A stretch of 5,936 bases of DNA. Origin: Candidatus Iainarchaeum sp. (GTDB taxonomy: Archaea > Iainarchaeota > Iainarchaeia > JAADDC01). Of this stretch, positions 1-5,278 are shown piece after piece. The DNA is taken from the NCBI GenBank assembly GCA_013154145.1, contig JAADDC010000052.1, forward strand, positions 1 through 5,936, given 5' to 3'. A model generated the notes under the pieces. It was not told the DNA's origin, searched no databases, and was given only the letters and a program-made list of their open reading frames with translations. The first letter of the stretch is position 1; every line of letters begins with the position of its first letter. The translations under genes and the position numbers were made by a program.

Positions 1-40
1 GAGCTATAACTCTTTGGAGTGCCAAGGTTTTAAAAACTTC

Positions 41-907
41 TCAGGGCTGTTCCTGCAGTCTCTGGAGCAGCTCCACCACCCGCTGGATGGTGCGGGAGGC
101 GTCGGGGAACTGACGCCGCAGTTCCAGATGTCCCCTCTCCAGGAACTTCTTTATCATATTTTCGTTGCCAGCAAAACGACGTTTGAGATAGTAGAGCAGT
201 TCATCAACGAGGATTTCTCTGCTCTTTTCGTCCGCACGCTCGATTCGTTCCAAGTACTGGCCCACGTGGAGCAAGTCCCTATAAACCTTCCACTGCCGTC
301 GCCCGTAATTACCTACACCTGTCGCGTACCTCACGATCCTGTGGATCTTGCCTGCTATTGGGTGAAACTTATCGCTGGAGGCGGTCCCCCTCTTTACGGA
401 TGCCCTGATGCCGGTGAGCTTCCTTAAGAGAAAGCCCACCAGCTCGCGCTCTTCCCGAGAGCCCTGAACGAACACGTCAATGTCCCCAGGGTTCTCCACA
501 CCTAACCTTACACTACCGTATATCTCTGGCTTGATGTTCGTGGCCATGCGAATGAGGGCGGCTGCGTATCCGGGATCGACGCGCTCCCTATTCTTTATTA
601 TTTTCACAATCTCTCGGATTGCTTCCTCGGGCGTGTAGCCATAACTTACCAGAAGTTCGGATGTATCCCTCTTCGCGGGGAACTGGATCCCCCGCTCGGT
701 AATAACTACTTCCGGGCCCTCTTTTCCATTTTCCCTGTGAAGGAGGTTCCCGACCACGCGAATCACTCCACTTCTATCCACACTAACTTCCTTTACCTTC
801 ACAACTAGGGGTTCTTTTGCTGGAACATCTTCGTGGCGTACGTGAATGACCTCTCCGGGACGAACCTTTTCTCGACGTAGCTCGGAGGGCTTGAGCAACC
901 GGACCAC
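41..907 (-). CDS. Nucleotidyltransferase-fold protein (DNA polymerase beta-like superfamily), function unknown
   Basis: This 288-residue protein carries a nucleotidyltransferase signature at residues 131-144: Gly131-Ser132, a short spacer, then Asp142-Ile-Asp144 in a hydrophobic strand (GDIDVFV). In this superfamily the two aspartates bind the catalytic metal; I see no obvious third carboxylate after them. Residues 1-80 are rich in predicted beta strand, with no family I recognise. Residues 85-125 and 205-288 look helical and highly charged (many Arg, Lys, Glu), which would suit nucleic-acid binding. The substrate is unknown: it could modify a nucleic acid or a protein, or be inactive. The listed GTG start gives the longest frame. 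However, the TATA box at 921-928 would place the transcript start near 898-900, so the TTG at 898 (Leu4) is a real alternative for a leaderless mRNA. It follows the mutase gene by 22 bases and may also be read from that operon. There are no membrane segments. Confidence 0.8.
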   Translation of the reverse strand: MVRLLKPSELRREKVRPGEVIHVRHEDVPAKEPLVVKVKEVSVDRSGVIRVVGNLLHRENGKEGPEVVITERGIQFPAKRDTSELLVSYGYTPEEAIREIVKIIKNRERVDPGYAAALIRMATNIKPEIYGSVRLGVENPGDIDVFVQGSREERELVGFLLRKLTGIRASVKRGTASSDKFHPIAGKIHRIVRYATGVGNYGRRQWKVYRDLLHVGQYLERIERADEKSREILVDELLYYLKRRFAGNENMIKKFLERGHLELRRQFPDASRTIQRVVELLQRLQEQP

Positions 908-920
908 AAAATAAAACGGG

Positions 921-928
921 TATATAAA
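921..928 (-). promoter_or_regulatory. TATA box for the nucleotidyltransferase-fold gene
   Basis: The minus strand reads TTTATATA, an excellent archaeal TATA box, in the 22-base gap after the mutase stop codon. With the usual spacing of about 30 bases to the transcript start, transcription would begin near 898-900, inside the annotated coding region. The gene may therefore start at TTG 898, or be read mainly from upstream with GTG 907. Confidence 0.55.
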
Positions 929-929
929 C

Positions 930-2177
930 TTAAAGCAGGGGACGATCTACAGCCGAGCGAATCAGCTCCCCGAGCCTTTCGAACTCTCCTTGATCTTCTG
1001 CTTCCCAGAAGAGGCGCCACTTGCCAGGCTCCGAGCCGGACCTTCTGACCACTATCCGGGATCCGTCCTTCCTCATGTCGAGGCCATCCGTGTCAATCAC
1101 CTCGTCCGGGTCGAAGAGCTGAAGCAGCCGCTCATCAAGGTCCTGGATCCCCTTCACGCTTTTCACACCGCTGCTGGGCCACGGAACGTACTCCGATTGA
1201 AAGTCTGCGTCCACGATGCGGGCGTAGCTTAGGAAGGCATAGAGGCTGTCGTCGATGTAGTTGAACTCCTTGAAGCCGTAGTGGCCCGAGTACTCCCCGA
1301 AGAAGTCGGCACCCTTCTCCTTGGCCATCTTCCGCAGGAATATTCGGCCCGTCCGGCTCCTATAAACCCTTACACCGATATCTTCGAGGTATCTTTCCAG
1401 GGAGAGGGAGATCATGGTGTCGATGACCACGCGTTTTACCCCATAGAACTGGGCCACGTCGGCGATCACCTCTTCGGGTTTTAATATGCGGCCGTGGCGC
1501 TTGAAGACGATGCGGTCGGCGTCGCCGTCCAGGACCGCCCCGAAGGGAACGGGATGGTCAAGTATGTCCTTCTGGGCGTCAGGGACTGTGGGGTCCGGCG
1601 AGTGGCGGGGAAACCTGCCGTCTGGCTGGTAGTTCAGGAAAACCACCCTGAGCTTCCTTTCCATCACGGGGGCCTCCAGGTAGCCCACGCCGTTGGAGAA
1701 GTCCACCACGGCCTCCACGTCCATCTCCGGGAAGCGCTCAAACTCGTCGTAGTAGTCAAAGAGGAAGGAGCGATCGTAGTGGAGGTTGTGGGGATTGATA
1801 CCACCCTTCGCTTCCTCGTAGAAGCTCCTCAGCCCCTGAATTTCCTCGTGGCTCCAGCTGTCGCCGCCGGGATGGGTGAACTTTATCCCTATGTACTCGG
1901 GCGGGTTGTGGGAGGCCGTTATCTGCAGCGTCTCGGCACCCTCCTTCCAGGCATAGTAGACGCTCATGGGGGTGGTTGTGATGCCTATGTCGATGACGTC
2001 GCCGCTGAGGCCCTCCAGCAGGTGGTAGAAAACCAGGTGGGAGGAGTAGCGGGCGTCCTTGCCCACGGCGATGGGGACGTCGCCGACGGCCCGCCGGACG
2101 GCGTCTCCGAGGCGCCGGACAGTTTCCACCGTGAGATCCTTGCCCCAGATACCTCGAACGTCGTAGCGACCGAACAT
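930..2177 (-). CDS. Phosphomannomutase/phosphoglucomutase (alpha-D-phosphohexomutase family)
   Basis: This cytosolic enzyme should interconvert hexose 1-phosphate and hexose 6-phosphate (mannose and/or glucose), feeding sugar-nucleotide synthesis. All four hallmark loops of the family are present. The phosphoserine loop TASHNP lies at 87-92, with catalytic Ser89. The metal loop DGDADR is at 217-222. The sugar-specificity loop GEYSGH is at 294-299. The C-terminal phosphate-binding loop RRSGSEP is at 378-384. The N-terminus FGRYDVRGIWG matches the ManB/AlgC-type opening. At 415 residues it is slightly shorter than the usual 450 or so, with no domain missing. An in-frame TTG at 2186 would add three residues; I prefer ATG 2177 because the TATA-like box TTATTAAG (2205-2212) predicts a transcript start near 2183 and there is no ribosome binding site. 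Substrate preference between mannose and glucose cannot be read from the sequence. It lies 28 bases after the flavoprotein gene. Confidence 0.93.
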   Translation of the reverse strand: MFGRYDVRGIWGKDLTVETVRRLGDAVRRAVGDVPIAVGKDARYSSHLVFYHLLEGLSGDVIDIGITTTPMSVYYAWKEGAETLQITASHNPPEYIGIKFTHPGGDSWSHEEIQGLRSFYEEAKGGINPHNLHYDRSFLFDYYDEFERFPEMDVEAVVDFSNGVGYLEAPVMERKLRVVFLNYQPDGRFPRHSPDPTVPDAQKDILDHPVPFGAVLDGDADRIVFKRHGRILKPEEVIADVAQFYGVKRVVIDTMISLSLERYLEDIGVRVYRSRTGRIFLRKMAKEKGADFFGEYSGHYGFKEFNYIDDSLYAFLSYARIVDADFQSEYVPWPSSGVKSVKGIQDLDERLLQLFDPDEVIDTDGLDMRKDGSRIVVRRSGSEPGKWRLFWEAEDQGEFERLGELIRSAVDRPLL

Positions 2178-2205
2178 CGAGGTCAAAGAAAAAGGGGAGA
2201 AAGGC
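2178..2205 (-). terminator. Pyrimidine-rich tract between flavoprotein and mutase genes, possible T-rich terminator
   Basis: The minus strand of this 28-base gap is a pyrimidine run (TCTCCCCTTTTTCTTTG) directly after the flavoprotein stop codon. Archaeal RNA polymerase can stop at T-rich tracts without a hairpin. There is no stem-loop, so partial readthrough into the mutase gene is equally likely. Confidence 0.3.
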
Positions 2206-2212
2206 TTAATAA
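2205..2212 (-). promoter_or_regulatory. Possible TATA box for the phosphomannomutase gene
   Basis: The minus strand reads TTATTAAG across the flavoprotein stop codon. Its spacing puts a transcript start near 2183, about six bases before ATG 2177. That would give a near-leaderless mRNA and argues against the TTG at 2186. The box is a weaker match than those at 921-928 or 3407-3419. Confidence 0.35.
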
Positions 2213-3312
2213 CCGAAGAGCTTCTGGAGCAGTGCCTGCTCCCAGCGGTCCTTCTGCTCCGTGTAATCTCGCTTGGGCTCAGGATCTTTAGTACCTTTGG
2301 GTCCTTCCGGGGTGAACTCCAGCTGGAAGCGGATGCTCTCCGTGGCGAGCTCGCCGCTGAGGTTTCCTGCGTAGGCCCAGCCCACGAAGCGGTAGGTCTC
2401 CCTCAGGCGCTGGCCAAGACCCAGATCCTCGAGGACCTGGGAAGCCGCTATGCGGGCAGAGATGGACGTTACCTCCGAGTTCTTGGGGAAAGGCAGCTTC
2501 GCCACGTCCCCCACGGCGAAGACGTCGTCGTATTCCTTTAGTCGCAGGTCTTGAGGACCCCGGACCTCCAGGAAGCCCGGACCGAGAGGAGAGTTGCCCG
2601 CGTTTGGCGGCAGAACCACGGGGAGGTCTACCTTCTCTTCACCGCCGGAAAGAATAACTTTATTCCCCTCCATAGAGAGCAGCTCCGTTCCCGTAACGAA
2701 GTCTATGCCCACCTCCTCGAGGCGCTCTTTCCAGATGTCGTGGATGACGGGTGGCTGGAGCTTGGGGTTGGCGTCCACAAAGAGGATGTCCACCTTGTCT
2801 CTTACGCCCCGGTGTCTCAAAACCATGTCGATGGTGAAGGCCGTCTCCAGGGGAGCCGGCGCGCAGCGATAGGGCTGCTTCGGGGCGTAGACCAAAATCC
2901 TTCCCTCCTTGATGCGCCAGATGGCGTCCCTGAGATCATAGAGGCGCCCCAGCTCGTAGACGTTCAGGGAGGCCTCGCTGCCGGGGATGGCCACGTAGTC
3001 GTACCTTATCCCCGTGGCCACGATGAGGTAGTCGTATTCTATACTTCTCCCGTCGGAAAGGTTGACCAGGCGGTTGTCAGGGTCCACCGAGAGGGGACGG
3101 TCGACGATGACGTCGGCGTGCTCCCTCACCCGGCGATAACCCCTCACAATACGGTCAAGATTTTGTTCTCCGCTGAGTATCAGGGGCCGTGAAGGACCGC
3201 TAACGTAATGTTCAGAGGCGGTGACGAGGAGGGGCCTCACCCCCTTCCACGAGAGGTAAAGGGACGCCTCCAGTCCGCCAACACCCCCACCGATGACCAC
3301 CACCTTCGCCAT
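2206..3312 (-). CDS. FAD-dependent pyridine nucleotide-disulfide oxidoreductase, sulfide:quinone reductase / flavocytochrome c sulfide dehydrogenase class
   Basis: This 368-residue flavoprotein opens with the FAD-binding loop GGGVGG (8-13), has the YLIVATG strand (95-101), and ends its FAD fold with VFAVGDVA (264-271). Where NADH dehydrogenases carry a second GxGxxG for NADH, this protein has QPYRCAPAPLE (146-156), the cysteine-proline motif typical of sulfide:quinone reductases and flavocytochrome c sulfide dehydrogenases. It therefore probably does not use NADH there. Cys150 is the only cysteine in the protein. Classical sulfide:quinone reductases need at least a cysteine pair, so direct sulfide oxidation is uncertain; a sulfur, persulfide or quinone-linked role is possible. 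There is no signal peptide and no clear transmembrane helix. The charged C-terminal tail (350-368, ending LLQKLFGY) could form an amphipathic helix touching the membrane. The ATG start sits 29 bases after a TATA-like box, with a palindrome between. It leads the minus-strand cluster. Confidence 0.85.
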   Translation of the reverse strand: MAKVVVIGGGVGGLEASLYLSWKGVRPLLVTASEHYVSGPSRPLILSGEQNLDRIVRGYRRVREHADVIVDRPLSVDPDNRLVNLSDGRSIEYDYLIVATGIRYDYVAIPGSEASLNVYELGRLYDLRDAIWRIKEGRILVYAPKQPYRCAPAPLETAFTIDMVLRHRGVRDKVDILFVDANPKLQPPVIHDIWKERLEEVGIDFVTGTELLSMEGNKVILSGGEEKVDLPVVLPPNAGNSPLGPGFLEVRGPQDLRLKEYDDVFAVGDVAKLPFPKNSEVTSISARIAASQVLEDLGLGQRLRETYRFVGWAYAGNLSGELATESIRFQLEFTPEGPKGTKDPEPKRDYTEQKDRWEQALLQKLFGY

Positions 3313-3316
3313 GCAG

Positions 3317-3329
3317 TTAACGGCGTTAA
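3317..3329. promoter_or_regulatory. Palindromic operator candidate ahead of the flavoprotein gene
   Basis: TTAACGGCGTTAA is a perfect 6-1-6 palindrome that ends 4 bases upstream of the flavoprotein start codon. It lies between the TATA-like box and the predicted transcript start, where a bound protein would block polymerase. A near-identical copy (12 of 13 bases) occurs in the glutamate dehydrogenase promoter at 4035-4047. Confidence 0.45.
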
Positions 3330-3335
3330 AAGAGG

Positions 3336-3348
3336 TTAAAAATTATAT
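3336..3348 (-). promoter_or_regulatory. TATA box region of the flavoprotein gene
   Basis: The minus strand reads ATATAATTTTTAA, centred about 30 bases upstream of ATG 3312. The transcript should start at or within a few bases of the start codon. The exact six to eight bases bound by TBP cannot be fixed, since TATAATTT and TTTTTAA both fit. Confidence 0.55.
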
Positions 3349-3406
3349 CTTCGCGCGCCCGCTCGTCGAACAGCAACAAACCCTCAATCAACCGACAGGG
3401 GTAATA

Positions 3407-3419
3407 TTTAATATAAAAG
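3407..3419 (+). promoter_or_regulatory. TATA box of the DUF433 antitoxin gene
   Basis: TTTAATATAAAAG begins 30 bases before ATG 3437, exactly the spacing expected if transcription starts on the A of the start codon. No ribosome binding site lies between them, so a leaderless mRNA is predicted. It is divergent from the flavoprotein promoter; the two boxes are about 60 bases apart. Confidence 0.65.
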
Positions 3420-3436
3420 CAACCTAAGATGATAAT

Positions 3437-3655
3437 ATGGAGAGAATTGAAGTAAATCCTCGAATCCTAGGTGGAAAGCCCGTTATAAAAGGCACGAGAA
3501 TTCCCGTTTACCTTATAATAGAGCTTCTTGCGGCGGGGATGAGTTCTAAAGATATAATAGAAGAGTATCCTGAGCTCACGGAGGAAGATGTAAAGGCTGC
3601 CGTTGAATACGCAGCCAGAATGCTGAAGGGTGAATTCGTTGAAGTTCCTGCTTGA
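3437..3655 (+). CDS. DUF433 family protein, VapB-like antitoxin
   Basis: This 72-residue protein has the DUF433 signature GKPVIKGTRIPV (13-24), followed by the helical segment LLAAGMSSKDIIEEYPELTEEDV, which resembles a winged or ribbon helix-turn-helix. Full-length DUF433 proteins are about this size. In many bacteria and archaea they are encoded just upstream of a DUF5615 PIN-like toxin and are thought to neutralise it and repress the operon. The same arrangement occurs here: the toxin-type gene overlaps its last 17 bases. The toxin partner is truncated, so this antitoxin may be an orphan, or may act only as a DNA-binding regulator. The gene is about 42% GC, well below its neighbours, which suggests acquisition. 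Translation is probably leaderless from ATG 3437. Confidence 0.88.
   Translation: MERIEVNPRILGGKPVIKGTRIPVYLIIELLAAGMSSKDIIEEYPELTEEDVKAAVEYAARMLKGEFVEVPA
3629..3633 (+). promoter_or_regulatory. Ribosome binding site GGTGA that sets the toxin start at TTG 3639
   Basis: GGTGA matches the archaeal anti-Shine-Dalgarno sequence and lies 5 bases before TTG 3639, inside the antitoxin gene. It favours TTG 3639 over the in-frame GTG at 3630, which overlaps the site itself. The resulting N-terminus MKFLLDENVP fits the usual beginning of the DUF5615 family. Confidence 0.55.
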
Positions 3656-3833
3656 CGAAAATGTACCTTACTCGCTCTATCGCTTTTTAAAAAAGCAAAA
3701 ATACGATGTCCTGCGCGTACAGGACATCCAGTGTGGTCTCCCTGACATAGAACTACTTAAAAATCAGCTTTTTCGAGAACCCCCGCAGTGCGTACAGCCG
3801 AAGCACAAGAGCTGTGGTGCGGCCGATCTCTGA
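3639..3833 (+). pseudogene. Truncated DUF5615 PIN-like (VapC/Mut7-C type) toxin
   Basis: The N-terminus MKFLLDENVP, with the first acidic active-site residue Asp6, followed by a KKQKYDVLRVQDI segment and PDIELL, matches the first third of DUF5615, a PIN-like nuclease family. Members usually run to about 110-120 residues and carry a second acidic cluster in a segment resembling TxDxDF. Here similarity stops near residues 41-42 (about position 3765). The frame continues about 22 unrelated residues into GC-rich DNA and ends at TGA 3831-3833. I looked for the missing half in the other two plus-strand frames up to the tRNA gene and found none, so this is a 3' truncation, not a simple frameshift. 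Without the second acidic cluster it should not cut RNA. It overlaps the antitoxin gene by 17 bases, showing that the pair was once an operon. Confidence 0.75.
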
Positions 3834-3839
3834 TCGGCC
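3821..3839. repeat. Perfect inverted repeat, 8-bp stem with 3-base loop
   Basis: GGCCGATC-TCT-GATCGGCC can form a very stable hairpin on either strand. It overlaps the end of the truncated toxin frame and lies 50 bases beyond the 3' end of the minus-strand tRNA. It could be half of a bidirectional terminator between convergent transcripts, or part of a structured RNA. No T run follows it on either strand. Confidence 0.6.
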
Positions 3840-3851
3840 TCGGCCCGCGAT

Positions 3852-3869
3852 CAACCGGCGGGCCGGTTG
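3852..3869. repeat. Inverted repeat, 7-bp GC-rich stem with 4-base loop
   Basis: CAACCGG-CGGG-CCGGTTG forms a second stable hairpin 12 bases after the first, 20 bases beyond the tRNA 3' end. The two hairpins are unrelated in sequence, so they are not copies of one repeat. Outer segments (GAGCT at 3809 with AGCTC at 3875; GTGC at 3817 with GCAC at 3869) can enclose both, giving a three-way junction. Confidence 0.55.
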
Positions 3870-3888
3870 CACGGAGCTCCATAGGGAG

Positions 3889-3972
3889 CGCCGGGGGTGG
3901 GATTTGAACCCACGCGGGGTTGCCCCCACCGGATCTCGAGTCCGGCGCCTTGGTCCGCTCGGCCACCCCGGC
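3889..3972 (-). tRNA. trnS: tRNA-Ser (anticodon CGA)
   Basis: The minus strand folds into a complete 84-base type II tRNA. The 7-bp acceptor stem is GCCGGGG/CCCCGGC. The D arm begins GGCCGAGCGG. The anticodon stem CCGGA/TCCGG closes the loop CTCGAGA, with anticodon CGA at 3936-3938. The long variable arm GGGG-CAA-CCCC is the serine/leucine class mark. The T arm is GTGGG-TTCAAAT-CCCAC. The discriminator base is G at 3889, as for serine tRNAs. It reads UCG codons. CCA is not encoded and must be added afterwards. No intron interrupts the anticodon loop. The gene is divergent from glutamate dehydrogenase and convergent with the toxin remnant. No duplicated tRNA 3' end is visible in the window, so there is no direct proof of integration here. 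Confidence 0.96.
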
Positions 3973-4005
3973 ACCCGCGCAGCCCAAGTAATTCTGGCTA
4001 GATCA

Positions 4006-4013
4006 TCTTAAAG
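4006..4013 (-). promoter_or_regulatory. Probable TATA box of tRNA-Ser
   Basis: The minus strand reads TTTAAGAT, starting 41 bases upstream of the mature tRNA 5' end. Transcription would start near 3983, giving a leader of about ten bases for RNase P to remove. The box is only about 13 bases from the divergent glutamate dehydrogenase TATA box. Confidence 0.45.
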
Positions 4014-4025
4014 GGGTTGGACCGC

Positions 4026-4033
4026 CTTAAAAG
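4026..4033 (+). promoter_or_regulatory. TATA box of the glutamate dehydrogenase gene
   Basis: CTTAAAAG starts 38 bases before ATG 4064 and predicts a transcript start near 4056, hence a very short leader. GGTG at 4055-4058 and GGGAGG at 4058-4063 are Shine-Dalgarno-like but lie at or beside the predicted transcript start. They may serve only longer transcripts. Confidence 0.5.
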
Positions 4034-4034
4034 A

Positions 4035-4047
4035 TTAACAGCGTTAA
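4035..4047. promoter_or_regulatory. Palindromic operator candidate in the glutamate dehydrogenase promoter
   Basis: TTAACAGCGTTAA (TTAAC-3-GTTAA) lies just downstream of the TATA box and before the predicted transcript start. It differs by a single base from the palindrome in the flavoprotein promoter at 3317-3329, suggesting a common repressor. Confidence 0.45.
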
Positions 4048-4063
4048 TTGTAGTGGTGGGAGG

Positions 4064-5278
4064 ATGATGGAGCGTATAAGGGGTTTTCTCCGGGAGGTCG
4101 GAGCAAAGGCGGGGATAGAGGACTGGATCATAGAGGCGCTCTCCCGTCCCGAGAAGGTGTACAAGGCGACGCTGCGGGTGAAAATGGATGACGGGAGTGT
4201 AAGGTTCTTCCCTGCCTACAGGGTGCAGTACAGCACGGCCCGGGGACCCGCCAAGGGCGGCATAAGGTTTCACCCAGCCGTCACCGAGGAGGAAGTCACA
4301 GCCCTCGCCTTCTGGATGACTATAAAGAACGCCGTGGTGGATCTGCCCTTCGGAGGGGGCAAGGGTGGCGTGGCAGTCAACCCCAAGGAATTGAGCAGAA
4401 CCGAACTCGAGCGCTTAAGTAGGGCCTACGTGAGGGCCTTCGCGGACGTCCTCGGCGTCGACAGGGACATCCCGGCCCCCGACGTCTACACGAACCCCCA
4501 GATCATGGCCTGGATGCTCGATGAGTTCGAGACGATAAAGCGAAGGAGCGAGCCGGGCTTCATCACCGGCAAGCCCGTGGCGCTGGGTGGCTCTGAGGGC
4601 AGGAACATCGCAACGGCCCTGGGAGGCTTCTTCGTGGCGGAAGAGGTGCTCAAGGACCTCGGCATCGAGAGGCCGACGGTGGCCGTGCAGGGCTTTGGCA
4701 ACGCCGGCAGCAACTTCGCCCGGCTCGCGGCGGAGGCTGGCTGGAAGGTGGTCGCCGTGAGCGACTCGAGGGGAGGGGTCTACGATCCCGATGGTCTGGA
4801 TGTAGAGGAGCTCCTGAGGGTGAAGAAAGAGAAGGGGAGCGTGATCCACTACGAGAGGAGGAAGAAAATAAGCAACGAGGAGTTGCTCACCCTCGACGTG
4901 GACCTCCTGGTCCCGGCGGCCATAGAGAACGTCATCACGGAGGAAAACGCGGGAGACGTCAGAGCAAGAATCGTCCTCGAGCTGGCCAACGGTCCCACCA
5001 CCCCCGAGGCCGACAAAGTGCTTCAAGAAAGGGGCGTGGTGGTGGTTCCCGACGTGCTGGCGAACGCCGGCGGCGTGACGGTGTCCTACTTCGAGTGGGT
5101 GCAGAACCGCAGCGGCGAGCGCTGGAGTTTCGAGAGGGTGAAGGACGAGCTGTCCAAGAAGATGAAGAAAGCCTACGCGGAGGTGAAGGAGCGGGCAGGG
5201 GATCTCAGGAAGCTCAGGGAAGGGGCCTACGCATTGGCCCTGGAGAGGGTGGCCGAGGCCCTGCGCTGGAGGTCCTGA
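4064..5278 (+). CDS. gdhA: Glutamate dehydrogenase (hexameric, archaeal/bacterial type)
   Basis: This cytosolic enzyme reversibly converts glutamate to 2-oxoglutarate plus ammonium using NAD(P), linking amino-acid catabolism or nitrogen assimilation to the citric acid cycle. The catalytic domain shows RGPAKGGIRFHP (60-71), LPFGGGKGGV (94-103) with catalytic Lys100, and DIPAPDVYTN (135-144) with catalytic Asp140. A TGKP motif (168-171) leads into the nucleotide-binding domain, with VQGFGNAG (208-215) as the dinucleotide loop and VSDSRGG (232-238) at the end of the second strand. LANAGGVTVSYFEWVQN (332-348) is the conserved C-terminal stretch. The 404 residues are slightly short of the usual 415-420, mainly at the N-terminus. 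ATG 4064 and ATG 4067 are adjacent candidate starts. Coenzyme preference cannot be settled by eye. The promoter carries a palindrome shared with the flavoprotein gene, so the two may be co-regulated. Confidence 0.97.
   Translation: MMERIRGFLREVGAKAGIEDWIIEALSRPEKVYKATLRVKMDDGSVRFFPAYRVQYSTARGPAKGGIRFHPAVTEEEVTALAFWMTIKNAVVDLPFGGGKGGVAVNPKELSRTELERLSRAYVRAFADVLGVDRDIPAPDVYTNPQIMAWMLDEFETIKRRSEPGFITGKPVALGGSEGRNIATALGGFFVAEEVLKDLGIERPTVAVQGFGNAGSNFARLAAEAGWKVVAVSDSRGGVYDPDGLDVEELLRVKKEKGSVIHYERRKKISNEELLTLDVDLLVPAAIENVITEENAGDVRARIVLELANGPTTPEADKVLQERGVVVVPDVLANAGGVTVSYFEWVQNRSGERWSFERVKDELSKKMKKAYAEVKERAGDLRKLREGAYALALERVAEALRWRS

Noticed and set aside
12..31. Weak hairpin CTTTGG-AGTG-CCAAGG followed by TTTT on the plus strand
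   Set aside because: It could end a plus-strand gene lying left of the window, but none is visible, the stem contains a G-T pair, and archaea rarely need such hairpins.
1494..2291. Long plus-strand open frame of 265 codons opposite the mutase gene
   Set aside because: It lies antisense to a gene with all four mutase motifs. Its translation is low-complexity (Val, Gly, His-rich) without recognisable motifs, as expected for the mirror of a GC-rich gene.
2551..3192. Plus-strand open frame of 213 codons opposite the flavoprotein
   Set aside because: It is antisense to a well-supported flavoprotein gene, has no promoter of its own and no family resemblance.
3821..3869. CRISPR-like or transposon-end repeats
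   Set aside because: The two hairpins differ in sequence, are not spaced regularly, and there is no transposase or direct target duplication nearby.
3889..3972. tRNA-Ser 3' end as an integration site with duplicated att
   Set aside because: I looked for a second copy of the tRNA 3' segment near the AT-rich island and found none in the window; no integrase gene is present.
3753..4011. Short open frames on both strands across the tRNA gene and hairpins
   Set aside because: They run through a complete tRNA gene and GC-rich hairpins; the apparent proteins are translations of structural RNA.
4415..5026. Minus-strand open frame of 203 codons opposite glutamate dehydrogenase
   Set aside because: It mirrors the conserved gdhA sequence and carries no motif of its own.
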